64,000 nucleotides of DNA from CAIVAT01 sp964525995 (GCA_964525995.1 CAZGIM010000006.1:152450-216449); one strand, 5' to 3'. Positions 36,247 through 46,008 are shown, numbered from the stretch's first letter. Made by a program: numbers and translations. The notes: generated by a model not told the origin, from the letters alone.

Positions 36247-36876
36247 TCAGATCAGTTTTCGTTCAATCAGGAGGCGGATTAATTCAATATTGGTCTTTAC
36301 ACGGAACGATTTCCTGAGCCTTTTTAAAGTTTTTTCTATGGCCGAAACAGTGAGTTTCATTTCTGTTGCAATTTCTTTGGCGCTGCACCCATTAACTAAC
36401 CGGGTCAGAATATGCTGCTCAGTCGGTTTAAGAACTATATTCAACTGAAAAAGTTGTTTTTGGATATCGGGATTATTTCCATCCTGGGCGATGGTTGGAT
36501 ATACGATTTTGCCTGCATATGCTAATCCGATGATTTCCTTCAGTTCCATTTTCGTTGCCTTTTTTGAAATATAGGCGTTTGCGCCATGGGTCATCATCTG
36601 GTTGATCCAGTATAATGATTCATCAAAGGTGAAAATTACTACCGGTTTATCCGGGAATGCAAATTTTATTTTTTTGATATTTTCCAGTGGGTCTTCACCC
36701 TGTAACCATAAATCAAGGATGATCACATCGAATGCAGCCGGTGATATCTCATTGATAAAGGAATTTACCGAACCTGAATGTCCGGTAACCATTATTCCAT
36801 CTTCCGTATGACGAAACCGTTGCCTGAATCCATCATAAATTATCGGGTGGTCTTCTATGAGATGTAGTCGTATCAT
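36247..36876 (-). CDS. NarL/FixJ-family response regulator
   Basis: The receiver domain begins MIRLHLIEDHPIIYDGF and has the phospho-acceptor Asp in FDVIILDLWLQG (near residue 55), with the conserved Lys in ANAYISKKATK. A LuxR-type helix-turn-helix follows (LKPTEQHILTRLVNGCSAKE, EIATEMKLTVSAIEKTLKRL). The ATG overlaps the kinase TGA in an ATGA, so the pair is coupled and very likely cognate. I start at MIRLHLIEDH rather than the upstream ATG at 36909 for this reason. Target genes are unknown; the closest candidates are the secreted-protein genes downstream. Confidence 0.88.
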   Translation of the reverse strand: MIRLHLIEDHPIIYDGFRQRFRHTEDGIMVTGHSGSVNSFINEISPAAFDVIILDLWLQGEDPLENIKKIKFAFPDKPVVIFTFDESLYWINQMMTHGANAYISKKATKMELKEIIGLAYAGKIVYPTIAQDGNNPDIQKQLFQLNIVLKPTEQHILTRLVNGCSAKEIATEMKLTVSAIEKTLKRLRKSFRVKTNIELIRLLIERKLI

Positions 36877-38771
36877 AACTGATTCGTGACAGGTATTTCC
36901 AATTTCCAATAAACGCCCTTTCCTGGAAAAGTGTCAAGAGCCGCCGTTCCATTCAACAGGTTTACACGGGCAAATATATTCGATAATCCCATACCTTTCC
37001 CATGACTATCCTGCTCCCTGAAACCGGGACCTCGATCCTGGTATAAAATCGTGATCATTGTTTCCTGAAAATCTACTGATAAATGGCACTCCGAAGTTCC
37101 GGCATGTTTTCGGGCATTGTTCAACAACTCCTGAATTATCCGGTAGATATGGATCTTCATAGCGTCAGGCGGGGAAGTAACCGGTTCATTGATATGGTAG
37201 TTGAGTTTCACGTTCCCCATTTGGATATATTCCGTGCACAAACTGGTTAATAATGACCTGAGTTCCTGGTTCGCAAGAGTTTTTCCATTCAGATGATGTG
37301 ACATGTCTCTGACTGAATCTGTAAATTCCTTAATGAACGCAGTGATCATAGCAGCTTCACGATGTTCATCTCCCGACAGTCTTTCCACTACACAGGTTAC
37401 CTTCATCGACAGGGTCCCGATGGCGTCGTGTAACTCAATGCCGTTTTTCTCTTTTTCATGTTCCTGGGCCTCAATGACCCTTCGTGCCGCATCAAATTTT
37501 AATTTCTGCATCCTGTTCCGGCTTCGTTGCCGGTGCAGGATTAACAGAATGATAAGGATGATACACGTTGCAAGGGCAATACCCGCGATAGTCCAAAGGT
37601 TCCGGATATGTTCGCTTTTACGTTGCAGCAATTGTTCCTTTTCCAGAATGATCAGGTTTTTACTACGGGTTTCCAGCAGCGCTGAAAGTCCCCGAACCTG
37701 CCGGGAAGCCAGTTGTTTTTCTGCAAGGGTCCTTTCATGGGTCGACCGTCGAAGCCAGGTTATGGCATCGGCATACTGGCCTTTTTTAATCAAAATATCG
37801 GCATACGTATCAAACAAAGTTGAAAGCCAGTCGTGGTCTTTAGTCGAATCAGCGAGCGGTATAGCCTGATGCAGGATGATTTCAACGGCTGATGCAACAT
37901 CATTCTTGTCCAGATATGCATAAGCGATATTGTTGTACGCTCCGATCATTAATTTATCAAGATGGCCTTGCCTTGCAATGCTGATTGCCTGGTTGTAATA
38001 AGTCAGGGCAGAATCGGGATTGTCCATCAGCAATGCCAGGTTGGTTAAAAAATTCCCGGTCTCAACCTCATTCCCATCCAACTGGTTTAAGGTTTGTATA
38101 GCCGTTCTGAGCATCTTTTGGGCGCTGTCAGGATCAGATTGGAAACGCGCAAGATTGCCGTATGAAATAGCCCATTCACGTTTCAATTGGTAGCGCGCCG
38201 ATAATTTGTACACGGAATCAGTGTACAATTTCTCATTAGCAGTATCATGGGTGGCGGCATATACGGAGGTGACAACAGTAAGGGCCGAGGCCAGAAGAGA
38301 TATTTGACCCAACCTGTAGCTCGAATGAATAGAAGAATCAAGTTGAATGATGGCATTTTCATAGTCATTTGCATCAAGTGAAAGGCATGCAAGGTTAAGA
38401 AAAATGCCACCGCGTTCAAATGTAATTCCGGTTGAATCACTCCACTGCATGGCCTGGTTTAAGTAAAATCCGGCAGAATCGTTGCTGCAGGAATAAAGAA
38501 CCAATCCCTTTACATTCAATCCTTTAATAATCAATGAGTCGGATTGTGCGCTGGTGGCTAACGCAAGGGCATCAGAAGCACATGCAAGCGCTTTCGTCGG
38601 ATTTGTAACTCTGAGAGTAAGCGCATTTTTATGAAGTATGATAATGGAATCAACAAGGCGTGATTTTACGACCAAATCTGCATCCCGCTTCGATCTGTCA
38701 ATACACCCGTTATGACAGAAGAGCAGAAGCGATAGTGTACAAAGAGCGAAAAGTTTTAAAAAGCAGCGCAT
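36873..38771 (-). CDS. TPR-containing sensor histidine kinase (HisKA_3/NarX-like)
   Basis: An N-terminal hydrophobic segment ending near HNGC may be a lipobox. Residues about 45-370 are tetratricopeptide-like helices (KALACASDALALATSAQSDS, SALTYYNQAISIARQ) that would be periplasmic. A transmembrane helix follows (LWTIAGIALATCIILIILLI, about 390-410), then the HisKA_3 dimerisation helix with the phosphorylated His in GIELHDAIGTLSMK (near 446). The ATPase domain has ELLNNARKHA, YQDRGPGF and GKGMGLSNIFARVN. Bacteroidota TPR kinases of this build sense envelope or metabolic cues. It is coupled to the response regulator. Confidence 0.9.
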   Translation of the reverse strand: MRCFLKLFALCTLSLLLFCHNGCIDRSKRDADLVVKSRLVDSIIILHKNALTLRVTNPTKALACASDALALATSAQSDSLIIKGLNVKGLVLYSCSNDSAGFYLNQAMQWSDSTGITFERGGIFLNLACLSLDANDYENAIIQLDSSIHSSYRLGQISLLASALTVVTSVYAATHDTANEKLYTDSVYKLSARYQLKREWAISYGNLARFQSDPDSAQKMLRTAIQTLNQLDGNEVETGNFLTNLALLMDNPDSALTYYNQAISIARQGHLDKLMIGAYNNIAYAYLDKNDVASAVEIILHQAIPLADSTKDHDWLSTLFDTYADILIKKGQYADAITWLRRSTHERTLAEKQLASRQVRGLSALLETRSKNLIILEKEQLLQRKSEHIRNLWTIAGIALATCIILIILLILHRQRSRNRMQKLKFDAARRVIEAQEHEKEKNGIELHDAIGTLSMKVTCVVERLSGDEHREAAMITAFIKEFTDSVRDMSHHLNGKTLANQELRSLLTSLCTEYIQMGNVKLNYHINEPVTSPPDAMKIHIYRIIQELLNNARKHAGTSECHLSVDFQETMITILYQDRGPGFREQDSHGKGMGLSNIFARVNLLNGTAALDTFPGKGVYWKLEIPVTNQL

Positions 38772-38825
38772 TGTAGCCTGATATTTACCCGGTTAATCGA
38801 ATTTTACGGGAGCGGGAAGTAATGA

Positions 38826-39677
38826 TCAACCCGGCATTACACCACTGTGATACGCCAGCAACCCCTCCATCGGAGCCTGGCTGATCGTTCCTACATGAAT
38901 ATGTTCCTCCCGGGCTGCCGTTTCTAAGATGTCGCGGTAGCAATATGCGATAGAACCTGTGAAACTGACCGGAAGCTGGTCATAACGGTCATAATGTTTG
39001 ACCTGTGCTTCAAAGAATGCATGAAACGCATCCTTCACCAGGGCATAGATGTAAGGATGGTCCTGGCGTGGCGCCATGAAATGGCTGAAGGAGGCCAGAA
39101 ACCGGTTGGGGTAGGGGAGGTTGTACAGGGCGTTGAGAATGTCCTCCAGGGTCAGCGAATAGGTTTCGCGGAATGCGGCATCCAGATCGGCCGGAAGCTG
39201 CCTTTTAAGGTAGGCGCCCAGAAACTTCTTCCCCAAATAGGAGCCGGCCCCCTCGTCGCCAAACAGGTAGCCCAGGGAGTCCACCCTGCTGAAAATATTA
39301 TCACCGTCATAATAACAGCAATTGCATCCGGTACCCAGGATGCAGGAGATCCCGGGTTGGTCGCCAAACAAAGACCGCGCTGCTCCCAGGATGTCGTGGT
39401 AGACAAACACTGCCGCCTTGTGAAAATGAAGCTGCAATGCCTCCCGGATCAATGTGTCGTTTTTCTCCGTGCTGCATCCCGCCCCGTAAAAATGGATCTC
39501 CCGCACATGGTCGGTAACGATGTACGGAACCAATTCAACATTCAGGATCGCGTCGATGCTTTCTGAGGTGTGAAAATAGGGGTTGAGCCCGGCTGATGGA
39601 ACCAGCGTCTTCATCGCACTGTTCTCCATCAATGCCCATGAAGTTTTGGTTGAGCCACTATCGGCAATAAGGATCAT
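38826..39677 (-). CDS. BadF/BadG-type ATPase, probable N-acetylglucosamine kinase
   Basis: The actin-like ATPase fold is shown by MILIADSGSTKTSWAL (phosphate 1), ISCILGTGCNCCYYDG (phosphate 2) and GYLFGDEGAGSYLGKKFLGA. In Bacteroidota this 283-residue form is usually called N-acetylglucosamine kinase, which phosphorylates amino sugars recovered from glycans or murein. That would serve the glycan-degrading genes in the window, although it lies outside the PUL proper. Single gene; the kinase role comes from family knowledge only. Confidence 0.8.
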   Translation of the reverse strand: MILIADSGSTKTSWALMENSAMKTLVPSAGLNPYFHTSESIDAILNVELVPYIVTDHVREIHFYGAGCSTEKNDTLIREALQLHFHKAAVFVYHDILGAARSLFGDQPGISCILGTGCNCCYYDGDNIFSRVDSLGYLFGDEGAGSYLGKKFLGAYLKRQLPADLDAAFRETYSLTLEDILNALYNLPYPNRFLASFSHFMAPRQDHPYIYALVKDAFHAFFEAQVKHYDRYDQLPVSFTGSIAYCYRDILETAAREEHIHVGTISQAPMEGLLAYHSGVMPG

Positions 39678-39724
39678 AGTTCTTTGATATCGTTATGTTT
39701 CTTTTGTGAATAATTTTAAATTTA

Positions 39725-39976
39725 GAGTCTGTTTAAATTTAGGTGGTCATGTGAAAACCTATCTATTTACGATTGACATGATTTACGATTGACGAATGAA
39801 AAAAAAGGACGTATGGATACCAGATCGACGAATGTCACTTTCAAATTTTGGTATTACAGGTTAATTTCAATACGAAAAGATATAAGATCATATCATAAGA
39901 TGATAACTGTTTATCCGAAATCGAATGTACAATCGTCAATCGTAAATCATGTCAATCGTAAATTTTAAACAGTCTC
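39725..39976. mobile_element. MITE-like 252-bp inverted-repeat element
   Basis: A perfect 31-bp inverted repeat (39765-39795 with 39933-39963, built of ATTTACGATTGACATG-type words) lies inside an outer 13-bp inverted repeat with one mismatch (39725-39737 with 39964-39976). The roughly 137 bases between the inner arms are AT-rich and encode nothing. It fills most of the gap 39678-40055. A related word array is at 57060-57094. No target duplication is certain. Confidence 0.6.
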
Positions 39977-40055
39977 TTAATTGGCCAAATGGAATATCCA
40001 TTATTATCATTCACGATTTGCATGAAGCTGGTTCCGATGGATATTTCATTTCGAA

Positions 40056-40928
40056 TTATCTGATCAAGGAGGTCACCGGGTTCCTTAAACCTTTCATCGC
40101 CTTCAGGTAAACCTTCACGGTCCCGACAATGATCTTTGCCTCAATGTAAACGGGAACTTTGTTGGCATCATCCGTCACCCATACGAGCACATCCTCATCC
40201 CCTTTGAAAATCGTCCCCTGAACCATTTTAACGGAAAATTTAATACACCGGTATTGTTTTTCGTCCAATCCCTCAACCACATCTTTCCCGATCATCTTGA
40301 TATAGATGTCGTACCAGGCATCGTCAATGGCCACGGTGACGAAATGCCGTTCATTGGGTTTCATCAAAGCCAGATCAAGCGCACGGGTATGATAGATGGC
40401 CGAAAGCATATCGAACCCGCAGGTTCGCGCGGGAAGCGTGTCGGCCCGCTGCGGATTGTCGTTGGTTTTGGTGTTGGAAATAACAGCCTTCCGGTACTTA
40501 TCAAAATAGAGGGTATTCAGCAGCGTGTATCCCCCTTCGTAAATGTACCGCTTGAAACCAATCGGTTCAAGGGTCTCACGGTTGATCCAGGAGTCGTAAT
40601 AGTCGCGGACTTTGAATAAAATATCGTACGATTTGAAGGTCTTTCCGACCGCTTTCAGGTGATAGGAAGGCTTTCCAAAGTAATCCTCGTCACGCACGCT
40701 GAAAGTCACCAGCCCGGCATCCACCCACACGGGTCCCCAGTTATAAGCGGCGACGAACGTGACCTCTTCGCCATCGCCGTATGCCTGGTTCGAGAGATTA
40801 CATTGTGCCTTTAACGGTTGCCGCGACAGCAGTGCGAGGGCGAACAAACCGGAAAACAACAACAGATTCAAACTGCTGATGCCAATGCTTGTTTTTTTCG
40901 AATGGGTAGGTTTCACAATAGCCTTCAT
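40056..40928 (-). CDS. DUF3108 domain protein, exported
   Basis: A membrane or signal segment (LNLLLFSGLFALALLSRQPL) is followed by AYGDGEEVTFVAAYNWGPVW, VTFSVRDEDYFGKPSYHLKA and SYDILFKVRDYYDSWINRET, the usual DUF3108 pattern, and later KDVLVWVTDDANKVPVYIE-like sequence. These periplasmic beta-barrel-like proteins are common in Bacteroidota and have no established biochemical role. It lies 19 bases after the permease gene on the same strand and is probably in its operon. Confidence 0.78.
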   Translation of the reverse strand: MKAIVKPTHSKKTSIGISSLNLLLFSGLFALALLSRQPLKAQCNLSNQAYGDGEEVTFVAAYNWGPVWVDAGLVTFSVRDEDYFGKPSYHLKAVGKTFKSYDILFKVRDYYDSWINRETLEPIGFKRYIYEGGYTLLNTLYFDKYRKAVISNTKTNDNPQRADTLPARTCGFDMLSAIYHTRALDLALMKPNERHFVTVAIDDAWYDIYIKMIGKDVVEGLDEKQYRCIKFSVKMVQGTIFKGDEDVLVWVTDDANKVPVYIEAKIIVGTVKVYLKAMKGLRNPVTSLIR

Positions 40929-40947
40929 CTTCAGGAGGATTCCTGAT

Positions 40948-42459
40948 TCATCGCCTGGTCAGGTTTTTTTTTCGCTTTGCCCAGATAAAATAAACCGGAA
41001 CCCCAAGAATAACGATAATCAGTCCCGGCCAGGTATATTCCCGCTTAAAAATAAACAGGATGACCATGATGACAAGGGCCAGGATGATATAGATCATTGG
41101 GATGACCGGATAACCGAAGGCTTTATAAGGCCGGCTCAGATCAGGGCGCCTGATGCGAAGGATAAAAATACCAAGGATGGTCAGGACATAGAAGATCAGC
41201 ACGGCGAATACCACATAATCGAGCAGTTGACCGTACGTTCCGGAGAGACAAAGCAGGCTTGCCCATACGCCCTGAAATAAAAGTCCGGTGGCGGGAACAT
41301 CTTTTTTGTTGAGCCGGCCGACCCCTTTGAAAAAGATCCCGTCGTCGGCCATAGCGTAATAGACTCTTGCTCCTGAAAGGATCAGCCCGTTGTTGCAGCC
41401 GAAGGTGGAGATCACGATGAACACCGCCATGATAATGACCGCGTAATTGCCGAAAATTCCGGACAGCGCCGCGGTCCCAAGCCGGTCGTTCAGCGCGTAC
41501 TGCATGCCCCGCGAAGCGATATCGGTTCCTCCGGGATCGCCCTTGACCGGAAGGGTGGTTATGTAGACCACGTTTGCAAGAAGATAAAGGATGGTTACGA
41601 TCAAAGTTCCCAGGAACAGGCTGAGGGGTATGTTCTTTCGCGGATTGATGACTTCTCCCGCGGTAAAGGTGATGTTGTTCCAGGCATCGGAAGAAAACAG
41701 TCCGCCCACCATGGCCATCCCGAGCGCCGCGAGGAGGGTCATCCCTGCAAGCGGAATGTCAACTCCGCCGGGGCCTTCACGCATGGGATTCCAGAAGTCG
41801 GGGCTGTTGATGCGGATCGAATTCAGGTTGGATGCCATCACAAGTCCGACGACGATGAATGCTGCGAGCAGGATAAATTTTCCGGATGTGAAGAGGTTCT
41901 GTACTTTTTTTCCCGATTTTATGCCGCGGCTGTTGATCCATGTGAGGAGTGCAATGGAGCCGATGGCCACAAGCTGTGCCGGACCGAATTTGACAAACCC
42001 GAGATTCATCGCTCCGACCCGGAAAAGACCTGCGTCGAACTCCCCGAAACGGATCGATTCCAGGTCGAACCATACAACCGATTCGGATACCCAAGGGAAG
42101 AGTACTCCGGTAAACTTTGCGAATGCCATGGCGACAGCGGCGATGGTGCCGGTTTGGATGACCAGGAACAGGGTCCATCCGTACAGAAAGCCGGTGAGCG
42201 GGTTGTAGGCCTCTTTCAGGTAGATGTACTGTCCGCCCGCTTTGGGGAACATCCCTGCCAGTTCGCCATAGCTCAGGGCGGCGATGAGGGTCATAAAGCC
42301 GCTGATGATCCAAACCATCATCAGCCATCCCGATGAGCCGACCATGCGGGCAATATCCGCGCTGACAATAAAAATCCCGGAGCCGATCATGGAGCCGACC
42401 ACGATGGCAGTGGAATCAAAGAGGTTTAATCTGCGTTGAAACGATTGGATTTCTGACAT
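40948..42459 (-). CDS. APC-superfamily amino acid permease
   Basis: About twelve hydrophobic segments are visible. The first carries the substrate-binding signature VVGSMIGSGIFIV, followed by ALSYGELAGMFPKAGGQYIY and later WNNITFTAGEVINPRKNIP. This is the LAT/CAT-like branch of the APC superfamily, importing or exchanging amino acids across the inner membrane; the substrate is not resolved. I start at MSEIQSFQRRLNLFD (42459), which gives the family's usual N terminus; the upstream 29 codons look untranslated. DUF3108 follows in the same direction. Confidence 0.88.
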   Translation of the reverse strand: MSEIQSFQRRLNLFDSTAIVVGSMIGSGIFIVSADIARMVGSSGWLMMVWIISGFMTLIAALSYGELAGMFPKAGGQYIYLKEAYNPLTGFLYGWTLFLVIQTGTIAAVAMAFAKFTGVLFPWVSESVVWFDLESIRFGEFDAGLFRVGAMNLGFVKFGPAQLVAIGSIALLTWINSRGIKSGKKVQNLFTSGKFILLAAFIVVGLVMASNLNSIRINSPDFWNPMREGPGGVDIPLAGMTLLAALGMAMVGGLFSSDAWNNITFTAGEVINPRKNIPLSLFLGTLIVTILYLLANVVYITTLPVKGDPGGTDIASRGMQYALNDRLGTAALSGIFGNYAVIIMAVFIVISTFGCNNGLILSGARVYYAMADDGIFFKGVGRLNKKDVPATGLLFQGVWASLLCLSGTYGQLLDYVVFAVLIFYVLTILGIFILRIRRPDLSRPYKAFGYPVIPMIYIILALVIMVILFIFKREYTWPGLIIVILGVPVYFIWAKRKKNLTRR

Positions 42460-42820
42460 AGAAAATAGGGTGGGGGCAGTTTTGAGCGTGCAATTTAGAA
42501 TAATTTTTACAACGGAATGATCCCGCCTGGATTTTTCATAAGGCATCGGCTACGTTCAGTCAACTTCAACACGATGGGTATCAAATTTGATATGCGGATT
42601 TTAAACGGAAGAAATCAACGACCCGGGAAATTATTACGAGGATCTTTTATTGACTTTGGGATTATATTTAGTTATTTTTGTAATAGTTATGGGTAATAAC
42701 TGTCGCGCCTTATTAACCGTTCAAAAAAAATAGTAGTGGTTTACTATTTCACAACCCAAGAAAGGATCGATTAACATTGTCTGAGAACGAAGCAATCAAA
42801 AAACCCCATATCCTGAAAAA
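42460..42820. promoter_or_regulatory. Divergent intergenic region with weak promoter candidate
   Basis: TATTTTTG at 42673-42680 fits TAnnTTTG and would give the lipoprotein gene a leader of roughly 130 bases. A TTTG lies 14 bases upstream of it, closer than normal. A short hairpin (AATAGTA, TACTATT) lies at 42729-42748 in that leader. No minus-strand box is seen for the permease. Confidence 0.3.
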
Positions 42821-43786
42821 ATGAAAACGATATTCCAATCAGTAATCATGGTGTTTTTTTGTTTGTTTCTTATTTCATCCTGTAAGAAAAATGATGACAC
42901 CCTTGAGACTGTTCAAGCTTCTCAGCCAAAAGATCCATACCCGGCTGATTCGGCAATAAACATCTCTACCTCGCCGGTACTTCGCTGGACTTATCCTGAT
43001 GCAGCAGGAGGCAGCGACTTGGTATATGATCTGCGCTTTGGGACAAGTAACCCACCCAATTATGTGACGTATGCTTTGAAATATCCAAATTTCCAGTTGG
43101 TTGGTCTTGAAAAGAACAGTACGTACTATTGGAGCGTAACAGCGAGAACCGAATCATGGAGTTATTTTGTAAATGGACCTGTTTGGAGGTTTAAGACAAA
43201 TGACAGCAATGTCAGGAATTTTTTGTTTCAGGACGACTTTGAGAATTACCAGCCGAATACATTTCCTGCTTCCGGCGGGTGGATCGCAAATGCAGTAGCA
43301 AGTGACTACAGGGTATCGGACTCCGTATTTCATTCATCACATCAAAGTTTTAAAATAACGGGGAATAAAGATTATCCTGATTGTTACCGCAGGATACCAG
43401 TTTTTCCGATTGTAACATACCTTGAGGTTTGGATAAAAACGCCATCTGATATCATTCCATCTGATGGTGGATTATTTTGCATTGCAATTCGCGATTACTT
43501 TGCAATAACATTTAATTGTGGTCAGCAAACCATAAATTATGATGTAGGTGACTATTGGGGCGGAGTCAGTATTGAGCTGCAAAAATTTCTCCCTGATCTT
43601 TGGTATAAAATCAATCTTAAATTCGATAAAGTGGATATGAAAATAACATGTTCGATTAACGATATTCAAAAATACCAGAGCAATTTGCTGCCGGATAATC
43701 CCCCTGCAGTTTTAGATTTTTGCTGTTATTCAAAAAATCTTAATAAAGACGTGTATTTGGATGATTTAAAGATCTGGTATGAATAA
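42821..43786 (+). CDS. Lipoprotein with fibronectin-like domain, unknown
   Basis: MKTIFQSVIMVFFCLFLISS followed by Cys is a lipoprotein signal, and KKNDD after it fits surface export in Bacteroidota. Residues about 35-125 resemble a fibronectin type III domain (YPADSAINISTSPVLRWTYP, KNSTYYWSVTARTE). Residues about 135-321 look like a concanavalin-type jelly roll (FLFQDDFENYQ, PVFPIVTYLEVWIKTPSD), suggesting carbohydrate binding. No hydrolase residues are recognised. It lies between the permease and tRNA-Met and has no partner. Confidence 0.65.
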   Translation: MKTIFQSVIMVFFCLFLISSCKKNDDTLETVQASQPKDPYPADSAINISTSPVLRWTYPDAAGGSDLVYDLRFGTSNPPNYVTYALKYPNFQLVGLEKNSTYYWSVTARTESWSYFVNGPVWRFKTNDSNVRNFLFQDDFENYQPNTFPASGGWIANAVASDYRVSDSVFHSSHQSFKITGNKDYPDCYRRIPVFPIVTYLEVWIKTPSDIIPSDGGLFCIAIRDYFAITFNCGQQTINYDVGDYWGGVSIELQKFLPDLWYKINLKFDKVDMKITCSINDIQKYQSNLLPDNPPAVLDFCCYSKNLNKDVYLDDLKIWYE

Positions 43787-43910
43787 GCAGGAAGATGAAA
43801 TGTGTCATTTCTGACCTGATCAACCAAATAATGTGAGGAAAGCCGTGTCGCGGACAATTTAACTTGTAAAAAAGGATTGAATTCGGGCGTTAAACAACTG
43901 ATGTAGCAAT

Positions 43911-43951
43911 AAAACAAAAAATGGCGAAACAGACTTCACCATTTCGCCATT
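43911..43951 (-). terminator. Intrinsic terminator after tRNA-Met
   Basis: On the minus strand AATGGCGAAA pairs with TTTCGCCATT across a loop of about eleven bases and is followed by a T-rich run (TTTTTTGTTTTATT). It lies 16 bases past the tRNA 3' end. Confidence 0.75.
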
Positions 43952-43966
43952 AATCGTGCTCCTTTG

Positions 43967-44040
43967 TAGCGGGATCGAGATTTGAACTCGAGACCTCCGG
44001 GTTATGAATCCGACGCTCTAACCACCTGAGCTACCCCGCC
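43967..44040 (-). tRNA. tRNA-Met (CAT)
   Basis: The 74-base minus-strand sequence folds as a cloverleaf: acceptor GGCGGGG/TCCCGCT with G-T wobbles, D arm GCTC/GAGC, anticodon loop TTCATAA, variable loop AGGTC and T arm TCGAG/CTCGA around TTCAAAT. The anticodon is CAT. CCA is not encoded (A, then CAA follows). The last anticodon-stem pair next to the loop is A-C, a mild irregularity. It has its own promoter and terminator. Confidence 0.93.
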
Positions 44041-44054
44041 AAAATTTAAAGGTG

Positions 44055-44086
44055 CAAAAGTAGCGGAATTGAAAATTATTTCCAAA
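44055..44086 (-). promoter_or_regulatory. Complete Bacteroidota promoter for tRNA-Met
   Basis: On the minus strand TTTG (44083-44086) is followed after 20 bases by TACTTTTG (44055-44062), matching TTTG-N19-21-TAnnTTTG. Transcription would begin a few bases before the tRNA 5' end at 44040. It is the best promoter in the window and supports reading the other TAnnTTTG boxes as real. Confidence 0.7.
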
Positions 44087-44375
44087 TTTAGTTTCCGATG
44101 ATCCCGGAGTTCTGTCATCGACTCCTCTGTTTCCGTTTCAAAATAGATGGTCGGTCTGAATTATTAAGACCTTACTGATCCGAATCAACATGCACAACAA
44201 ATTCATGTTATACTGCATCATAATGAATGCTAAGATTTCTTCTTTAGATGAAGAAATGCCGAGAGGGACTAAATGCATTTTGGGCGCCTGATCGATACGG
44301 GAATACCATATCTCCCGGTCATTAAGCGTGAACGAGTTGCCTATTATTTGTACCTTTACCGAATACTTTCGGCCA

Positions 44376-45791
44376 ATGAAAAACACTCGACGATTGCTCG
44401 GATTGCTGTTGATTTCTGGGATGTTTTTTGTCACCGGTTTTGGGCAGGATCCCGGAACAGCTTATTTCGACAGCCTCTACACCGGCTATTTCAGGATCAA
44501 CAGCGGAGGATGGACCGCCGGCGATGCCACGATCTCAGTGCCGTTGCCCGATGGAAGGGTGATCTGGCTTTTCGGTGACAGCTACACCCAGGCTGTGAAC
44601 ATTTCGAATAACACGCTTCCATGCCTCTTCCAGGTACGCAATTGCTTCATGGTGCAGGATTCCCTGAATCCCGCCACATTCAAGACGATCCTTGATACCA
44701 CCATGACAGGTGTCAACATGACAACCTTCAAACTGAGGCCAAACGATACCTCCCTGTTCTGGCCCGGGCATGGATACGTATACAACGATACTGTCTATGT
44801 TTTTCAGGAGCGCTACAAGAGTTCTAACCTTGATTACGAAGGTTGTTATGTTGCCAGATTAACATACCCGGCCCTTCACCAACTTCCGATGCTCCCGGTG
44901 CAACAGGCAGGAACGGACCATATCTTCGGACGGGCGGTTGTGGTGGATTCAGCCGGAGGTTGGATATATATTTACGGAAACCGCGTAAACTGGATCGTGT
45001 GGGAACCGGTACTGGCAAGATGTCCGATCGGTAATCCATTTCAGCTGTGGGAATTCTACACCGGAACTGGGTGGTCAATCAATCCGGTGGCATTGCAAAA
45101 AATCTGCAGCGACCCGGTCTCACCCGGATTCAGTGTTTTCCGACATGACAATAAATATTACCTGATCACCCAGGAGAACGGGTACCTGGAATGTGGTCTA
45201 GGCAGAAACATCTATTCCTATGTCAGTGATTATCCCTGGGGACCATTTACCGGGAAAACCCTGTTATATACCGAGGAAAGCAAGTTCAACGACGCTTACT
45301 TGCTTACATACAACGGTCAGGCTCATCCATGGAATATCGAGAATAACGAATTACTGGTTTCGTACAATGTCAATGACCGGGTGGATACCTTGTCGCCGTA
45401 TATCTGTCCATCACAATGTAAAAACATCTGGACCGACCGGCTTGATGCCGACACCTACCGGCCGAAATTTGTCCGGGTCCCGATTGGATTGATCACATCA
45501 GCCGGTACGCATACAGACGGGAATGTCAACGAATGCCCGGAGGTCAGGGTGGTCCCGCATCCTGTCGGCCGGGCCGGAACGCTGAAGATCGAAAAGAATT
45601 CCATAAATCCCTGGACGGGGAAGATCAGGATTACCGATGTTTCGGGAAGGATTGTCCTGGAAAGGGTGTTGGATCTGACGCACGCGAATGGTTCCCTCGA
45701 TCTTAATGCCCCTCCCAAAGGTGGCCTCTATTTTATTGAATTCATCGGGAACAACGGATGCAGAAAGGTGGTGAAGTTGGTGGTACAATAA
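44376..45791 (+). CDS. DUF4185-like secreted propeller protein with type IX sorting domain
   Basis: A signal peptide begins MKNTRRLLGLLLISGMFFVT. Residues about 25-385 form a five-bladed propeller-like region with ISVPLPDGRVIWLFGDSYTQ, HIFGRAVVVDSAGGWIYIYG and WGPFTGKTLLYTE, as in DUF4185/DUF5005 proteins. The C-terminal 80 residues end in GKIRITDVSGRIVLERVLDL and KGGLYFIEFI, a type A sorting domain for the type IX system, so the protein should reach the cell surface. Substrate unknown, perhaps glycan. The paralogue at 46982-48118 lies beyond a broken transposase and an esterase. Start 44376 is chosen to place the signal first. Confidence 0.78.
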   Translation: MKNTRRLLGLLLISGMFFVTGFGQDPGTAYFDSLYTGYFRINSGGWTAGDATISVPLPDGRVIWLFGDSYTQAVNISNNTLPCLFQVRNCFMVQDSLNPATFKTILDTTMTGVNMTTFKLRPNDTSLFWPGHGYVYNDTVYVFQERYKSSNLDYEGCYVARLTYPALHQLPMLPVQQAGTDHIFGRAVVVDSAGGWIYIYGNRVNWIVWEPVLARCPIGNPFQLWEFYTGTGWSINPVALQKICSDPVSPGFSVFRHDNKYYLITQENGYLECGLGRNIYSYVSDYPWGPFTGKTLLYTEESKFNDAYLLTYNGQAHPWNIENNELLVSYNVNDRVDTLSPYICPSQCKNIWTDRLDADTYRPKFVRVPIGLITSAGTHTDGNVNECPEVRVVPHPVGRAGTLKIEKNSINPWTGKIRITDVSGRIVLERVLDLTHANGSLDLNAPPKGGLYFIEFIGNNGCRKVVKLVVQ

Positions 45792-45843
45792 AGCCGTTAC
45801 ATCGTGTGTTACCCGCCGGGGATTGGCAATTTGTGCATTCTTG

Positions 45844-46008
45844 GACAAGTTTCTGAATAAATACCGGATTCCGTCAACGCGCCTGCAAACCTGGGATTAC
45901 GGTTGGAATGCAACCTATTTTGTGACCATTTGCACCAGAGACCATGTTTGTTATTTTAGGGAGGTTGTTGTTGGCCGGATCAATGCCCTGCCCCAACTAT
46001 CCTCCTGA
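45844..46008 (+). pseudogene. N-terminal fragment of a REP-associated/IS200-like transposase
   Basis: KYRIPSTRLQTWDYGWNATY followed by FVTICTRDHVCYF is the start of Y1 transposases of the REP-associated type. After about 50 residues the match is lost and the frame runs into the esterase 3' end. No HUH motif or catalytic Tyr remains, so it is a truncated relic between the propeller and esterase genes. Confidence 0.7.
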
